From Azoarcus sp. (lineage in GTDB: Bacteria; Pseudomonadota; Gammaproteobacteria; Burkholderiales; Rhodocyclaceae), in NCBI GenBank assembly GCA_031289095.1, contig JAITQD010000026.1:1-48878 (forward strand): DNA of 48,878 nucleotides, read 5' to 3'. The notes below the pieces were generated by a model. That model was not told the origin of the DNA. It saw only the letters and a program-made list of their open reading frames with translations, and ran no database searches. Each line of letters opens with the position of its first letter. Positions within the stretch are counted from its first letter, which is position 1. The position numbers and the translations under genes are program-made. Positions 45,288 through 48,878 of the stretch are shown one piece after another.

Positions 45288-45903
45288 AAGAATTTATCGG
45301 TTTCCCGACCTTCTCCCACGTTTTTAGGACCGCACTTATCTGTCGTCCGTGACTGCATATACAGGGCGTACCGTTTAAAACGCAAGCCAACAACAACCAC
45401 GTACTTGGCACGAGATTAAATCCGTGTAATACTTATCCAATTTCCCCCATGACACTCGGGTTACAATTACCCTCGTTGCTAGGCCGCTGCTCACGCCAGC
45501 TGCGTGAAACGTGTGTTGAGTCTTTGTACTTTGCTTCGGAATTGTTTTGCTGCTGTTTGCGAAAAATTGAGACATTCGTATTCTGAGAAGGAGATAGCGA
45601 AGGGCGCAACAATACATCGCGTGCTGACACGTGCGTAAGAAGTTCATCGGGTTTCCATGGAAACACAGTTATCCAGCACAGACTGTGACTAACGAGTTGT
45701 GTGCCAATACAAATGAAACAGTGTCGCAAGTCTTAGGCCTCAGTTCGCCGTTATAATGCTGTAGGCCCATATCTGACAGCATTGACCCTTGAGAACATTG
45801 TTGGTAGGACACCGTATATACAGTTTGAGGTTAAGTTGTTTATTCTCTATAGAATATCCGTGTTTGTAGCAGACACTTTATATAGCCTATTCCGTTTGAA
45901 CCA

Positions 45904-46056
45904 GACGTCGTGGTCGAGTGGTTAGCACTCCGTATTTGTGAGGTCCCGGGTTCAAATCTGGGCCCAGAGACCGACTGATTTGAGTGGTGTTTTTCGTGGT
46001 TTTCTTTAATACCTCCAGGCAAGTGCTGGGATAGTACCTTAAGTTAGGTCATGACC
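45904..46056 (+). mobile_element. tRNA-derived SINE
   Basis: A tRNA-like head with polymerase III A box TGGTCGAGTGG (45911-45921) and B box GGTTCAAATCT (45949-45959) is followed by a tail with GACTGATTTGAGTGG and GCAAGTGCTGGGATAGTACC. The tail resembles a widespread insect SINE body. The head lacks a proper acceptor stem and continues into the tail, so this is a retroposon and not a tRNA gene. Confidence 0.8.
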
Positions 46057-46565
46057 TCTTTTTAAACTCACCATAGCCTACTTCCATTTGATCTATTTGA
46101 TAAGTCGCTGTTAAATTAACTACTGATTAACAGTAAATATGCCTACTCCATTAAGTCTGCGAAGGCTGTATTTGAGATATCCGGTATTTGATTTGGAATT
46201 AAGTTGAAACATTTTTATTGTTGAATTGGTACGTCGACGCTAATATTTTGCCTCGTGCCGCATATGAAGGAAAACATAATGTTCTAGTTTGGAGGACCGA
46301 GAAAGTTTTCTTTAAATACCAATTATATTTTCATAATTGAGTCTTTTCCCTACGGACCGTGAGTTTTATGTTATATGAAGAACGTCTGGGAAGATGGGTT
46401 AGAATTTGTCTTGTTAAATAAACGAAGAGTTGGCCCCCAGGGAGCGAGCAAATGGCTGGTAAGGTAAGGAATTTTCATAACGAGACGACGAAGGCTCTTG
46501 TAAATTGTCGTATCGTCTGGAAATGACAGGTATGAGTGGGTGTCACAGCGCCCGTCACTTTAGAA

Positions 46566-46890
46566 TCGAGCCGTCATTGACAGTTACAGCTGAAGCTGTC
46601 CCACTGCACGCCACGCAGGCGCTTGGTGGGAGAGGAGATATAGCTCCTACTCATTCTCGACCTCGGCACTAGATGGGGGTGAGTGGTCAGCGTCACGCCC
46701 CGGCCGCGCTTTACCCCATGGGGAAAGGACCCCCGGTACCCATTGGACACGAGGCTGGGTGGGCCCCAGAGCCGGTCTGGACACACGAGGATGGAGGAAA
46801 AATCCTTTGCTTCTGCCGGAGATCGAACCTCGATCGGCCGCTCGTCCAGCCCGTAGCGAGACACTATACTTACTGAGCTACCCGGTTCAC
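46566..46890 (-). mobile_element. Second tRNA-derived SINE, different family
   Basis: On the minus strand the head carries an A box like TAGCTCAGTA (46880-46871) and a B box GGTTCGATCTCC (46829-46818). The body includes GGGTACCGGGGGTCC and TAGTGCCGAGGTC. This layout resembles a SINE family I recall from cockroach and termite genomes. The copy is diverged, so it is old. Confidence 0.78.
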
Positions 46891-47589
46891 GATGCAGCAC
46901 AAGTACTAGTGTAAAATACGAGTGTAAGTCGTAACTTTAAAGCAAATTAATGCAGTTTTGGTTGCAGGTACTTCATGTATTTATATTTCTTCGTCTGATA
47001 TCGATCGATGTAGATACACTCAGCGTGCGACATTTCAGGTAGCTCATAGTGCTATGTTCGTATTTTTCTTAGAATTTTACATTGTATATAAATCGTAACT
47101 TTGTGTAGCAGAGCTGTTGGCACAGGGGATGCGCTTCGCCATCCGACCCCGTTGTCACCAAACAGTTGCCCTGTTTATGTATCCTTAAATTTGGAAAAAT
47201 GATACTTCAATGGAGTTCATAATTGAGTACAGCGTCACACAGCAGAGGTGGCTCTTGTCTCCCTGACTGACAGATAGGGGCTCTAATTGTCACTGTTACG
47301 CCTGATTTACGGTCGTTCGGCTGAACATGCCGCCGGATATGAGGGCAAAGAGTTGCACAATTGTGACCAGTCATCTGTGGATTTCATTAGCGATGGGCTA
47401 CCGAGGTCACTATTATTGCGAGGGTATTAACATGTTAAACTGCAAGCTCCACCCTACGTATGTGTAACATGGGACTCGCGCATATATGAGGGTCTCAGCA
47501 GGTGTTCACATTCGGACTTGCAGGTCAGGAAGCACGTTGAGATCGGTGCTTGAGGTGGCTGCAACCGGCGCGTGTCGCTGCTGCTAGTG

Positions 47590-47617
47590 TCTGTCTGTCT
47601 GTCTGTCTGTCTGTCTG
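47590..47617 (+). repeat. (TCTG)7 microsatellite
   Basis: Seven perfect TCTG units, a common eukaryotic simple repeat. Confidence 0.97.
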
Positions 47618-47914
47618 CGCCTAATTTGCAGCCTGTGTCTGTCACGCTTGACTGAAGCGTGCGCTATGGGTACGATGCGGAAAAATCGAAGAAATTAGTT
47701 CTGACGGTGGTGACTATAGTACCAAGAAATGCAAACGCATCTGTGTTGGTGTCTGGCGGAGTCTGCGTTTGGCTTGAGTGTGGAGTCTAGTCAGGCGGTT
47801 GGTTTTGTGCGGCAGGAATTTGGCTTCTGTCGCCATGGCGATGTTTTTTTTGCATTCTATTAATTTTATAAAGAAGATTTGTAGTTTCTAGTTTAAGTAA
47901 CTTCTTCTCTTCAT

Positions 47915-48115
47915 GTGAGATTTCAAGTTCTCACGGCGGCCCGTTCCCAGCCTGTCGTCTCCCACCACCACTGACCACCTCGTCACTCGACACCTATATA
48001 ACTTCGATCCTTCTGTCGCTCGGCTTACTCATTCCTGATGGTGGAGGCAGTACGCACCTCTGAAACGTCGGTCGACAATCATTTTACACGGCAGTACAAC
48101 CCAGAAGACAGCTCT
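47915..48115 (+). repeat. Dispersed insect repeat, copy B (inverted relative to copy A)
   Basis: GTGAGATTTCAAGTTCTCAC at the start differs by one base from copy A; CCTCTGAAACGTCGGT near 48056 and an ACACGGCAGTACAACCCAGA block near 48086 follow. About 90 bp lie between the first two blocks here that copy A lacks. Confidence 0.72.
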
Positions 48116-48194
48116 GAACATTCTTCTCTTCAACACAATAAACGTTTGTTGCACTCATTGTTGGCGGGTCATACTGTTCTGGTTCGTCATCAAG

Positions 48195-48300
48195 TGCAAA
48201 GTTTAGGCCTATTGACCTGTTCTGATCACAGGCTGAAGCTGGGCCTACGTGGTGAAAGGCCAGCGACTAACCGCTTGAGCCATGGCAAGGCCCTGTTGTG
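48195..48300 (-). repeat. Possible degraded tRNA-derived repeat
   Basis: On the minus strand, TGGCTCAAGCGG resembles an A box and AGCTTCAGCCT a decayed B box, about 40 nt apart. Too diverged to be sure. Confidence 0.3.
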
Positions 48301-48657
48301 GCTCCGGGAACAGTCACCTTATACCCAGCGGTAAGAACATGTACCACCTGATGCAGCATTAAGCAGCTATGCAATTTACCCACAGTGTAGTTACGGGCCT
48401 GGTGTGATTTCCAGAGTAAACAGCAATAATTTCCATAAAACAACAGTTAAGAATTGTATCTTTGTAATGGATACGTGGTGTTTTATCCCACTTCTCGTAG
48501 TGGAAAGTGAGGCTTATGCGATCACCACGCTGTCTGTGCCTCTTAACTTTTTAAGGCCAAGCGATAACTATATGAACCATCTGCTTTGACAGTAGGTAAT
48601 GTTACGTTTTGTATTTATTGGTTTTGTATGGTCCTAACTGTAAACAGCGATTTTTTC

Positions 48658-48878
48658 CTTAAACAGCGTTAACCAGTTGATCTTTGTAATGGTGAAGTGT
48701 GGTGTTCTCTTTGAGGTACGGACTGAATTCTTAAATAACATTTAGACGAGCTTCAGCTTCAAAGTGTTAAACTTAAACAGCGTTAACCAGTTGATCTTTG
48801 TAATGGTGAAGTGTGGTGTTCTCTTTGAGGTACGGACTGGATTCTTAAATAACATTTAGACGAGCTTCGTCTTCAAAG
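48658..48878 (+). repeat. 114-bp direct tandem repeat running off the window
   Basis: Unit 1 (48658-48771) and unit 2 (48772 to the end, 107 bp seen) both begin CTTAAACAGCGTTAACCAG and are nearly identical. A weaker relative (TATCTTTGTAATGGATACG) lies near 48456. The array may continue beyond the window. Confidence 0.92.

Larger units (their letters stand above)
44497..48878. other. Insect-type nuclear DNA (non-bacterial)
   Basis: From here to the end no frame gives a recognisable protein, base composition drops abruptly, and repeats of eukaryotic type appear: two RNA polymerase III SINEs, a tetranucleotide microsatellite, an inverted pair of dispersed repeats and a 114-bp tandem repeat. In 44497-45161, 46057-46565 and 46891-47589 I see nothing else that I can name. 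The source is probably an arthropod; cockroach or termite is my guess from resemblance to repeats I recall. Confidence 0.85.

Noticed and set aside
45904-45975. Possible tRNA gene
   Set aside because: A and B boxes are present but the acceptor stem does not pair and the sequence continues into a SINE tail.
47590-47617. Possible CRISPR or regulatory repeat
   Set aside because: Seven TCTG units without spacers are a simple microsatellite in eukaryotic DNA.
48038-48334. A 98-codon open frame in the insect part
   Set aside because: It lies in a dispersed repeat, has no recognisable domain and no coding-like codon pattern.

Overview
This window is two unrelated pieces of DNA joined end to end. 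Positions 1 to about 44,484 are GC-rich, densely coding bacterial DNA. Positions 44,497 to 48,878 are AT-richer, have no convincing gene, and carry tRNA-derived SINEs, a microsatellite and dispersed and tandem repeats of insect type. I read this second part as arthropod nuclear DNA, plausibly cockroach or termite; the order-level guess rests on memory of similar repeats. The two parts meet at a run of 12 G, most simply a chimeric assembly join or contamination.

The bacterium looks like a betaproteobacterium, most plausibly of the Rhodocyclales/Nitrosomonadales type. The reasons are the Xps-order type II secretion operon, the run hemL-thiE // pilG-pilH-pilI-pilJ-chpA-algH-ruvX-pyrR-pyrB-pyrC', and a 6S RNA gene directly after zapA. 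Biosynthetic genes are intact and surface machinery is extensive, so this is not a reduced endosymbiont genome; a gut or environmental organism fits better.

Layout. 1-2463 (-): a subtilisin-type autotransporter protease cut by the window edge. 2945-5749 (+): ilvD, a small coiled-coil protein, zapA, 6S RNA and a terminator. 5966-6353 (+): a c8-type cytochrome and its terminator. 6370-8539 (-): an EAL-like/HDOD regulator and a 2Fe-2S flavin reductase. 8538-10717 (+): an SDR-like protein and hemW. 10815-21878 (+): eleven type II secretion genes in the order E-F-G-H-I-J-K-L-M-N-D, closed by a strong terminator. 22085-25844 (-): pyrC' (a catalytically dead dihydroorotase), pyrB, pyrR, ruvX and algH. 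25912-35380 (-): the Pil-Chp chemosensory system controlling type IV pili, including a 2035-residue ChpA. 35576-37701 (+): thiE and hemL. 37767-40526 (-) and 40763-43579 (+): a divergent four-gene locus with a secreted SH3-like protein, a membrane SPFH protein, a response regulator and a sensor kinase with a large extracytoplasmic domain; a perfect 8-bp inverted repeat lies between the two pairs. 43698-44450 (-): an SGNH-hydrolase-type protein, probably the remnant of an O-acyltransferase cut by the join.

The genes form several functional groups: export (type II secretion and the autotransporter), surface motility signalling (Pil-Chp), pyrimidine synthesis (PyrB with a structural PyrC'), tetrapyrrole supply (HemL, HemW), and a two-component system that probably senses the envelope. 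The best candidate for something undescribed is the SH3/SPFH/regulator/kinase locus. The best warning is the bacterium-insect join.
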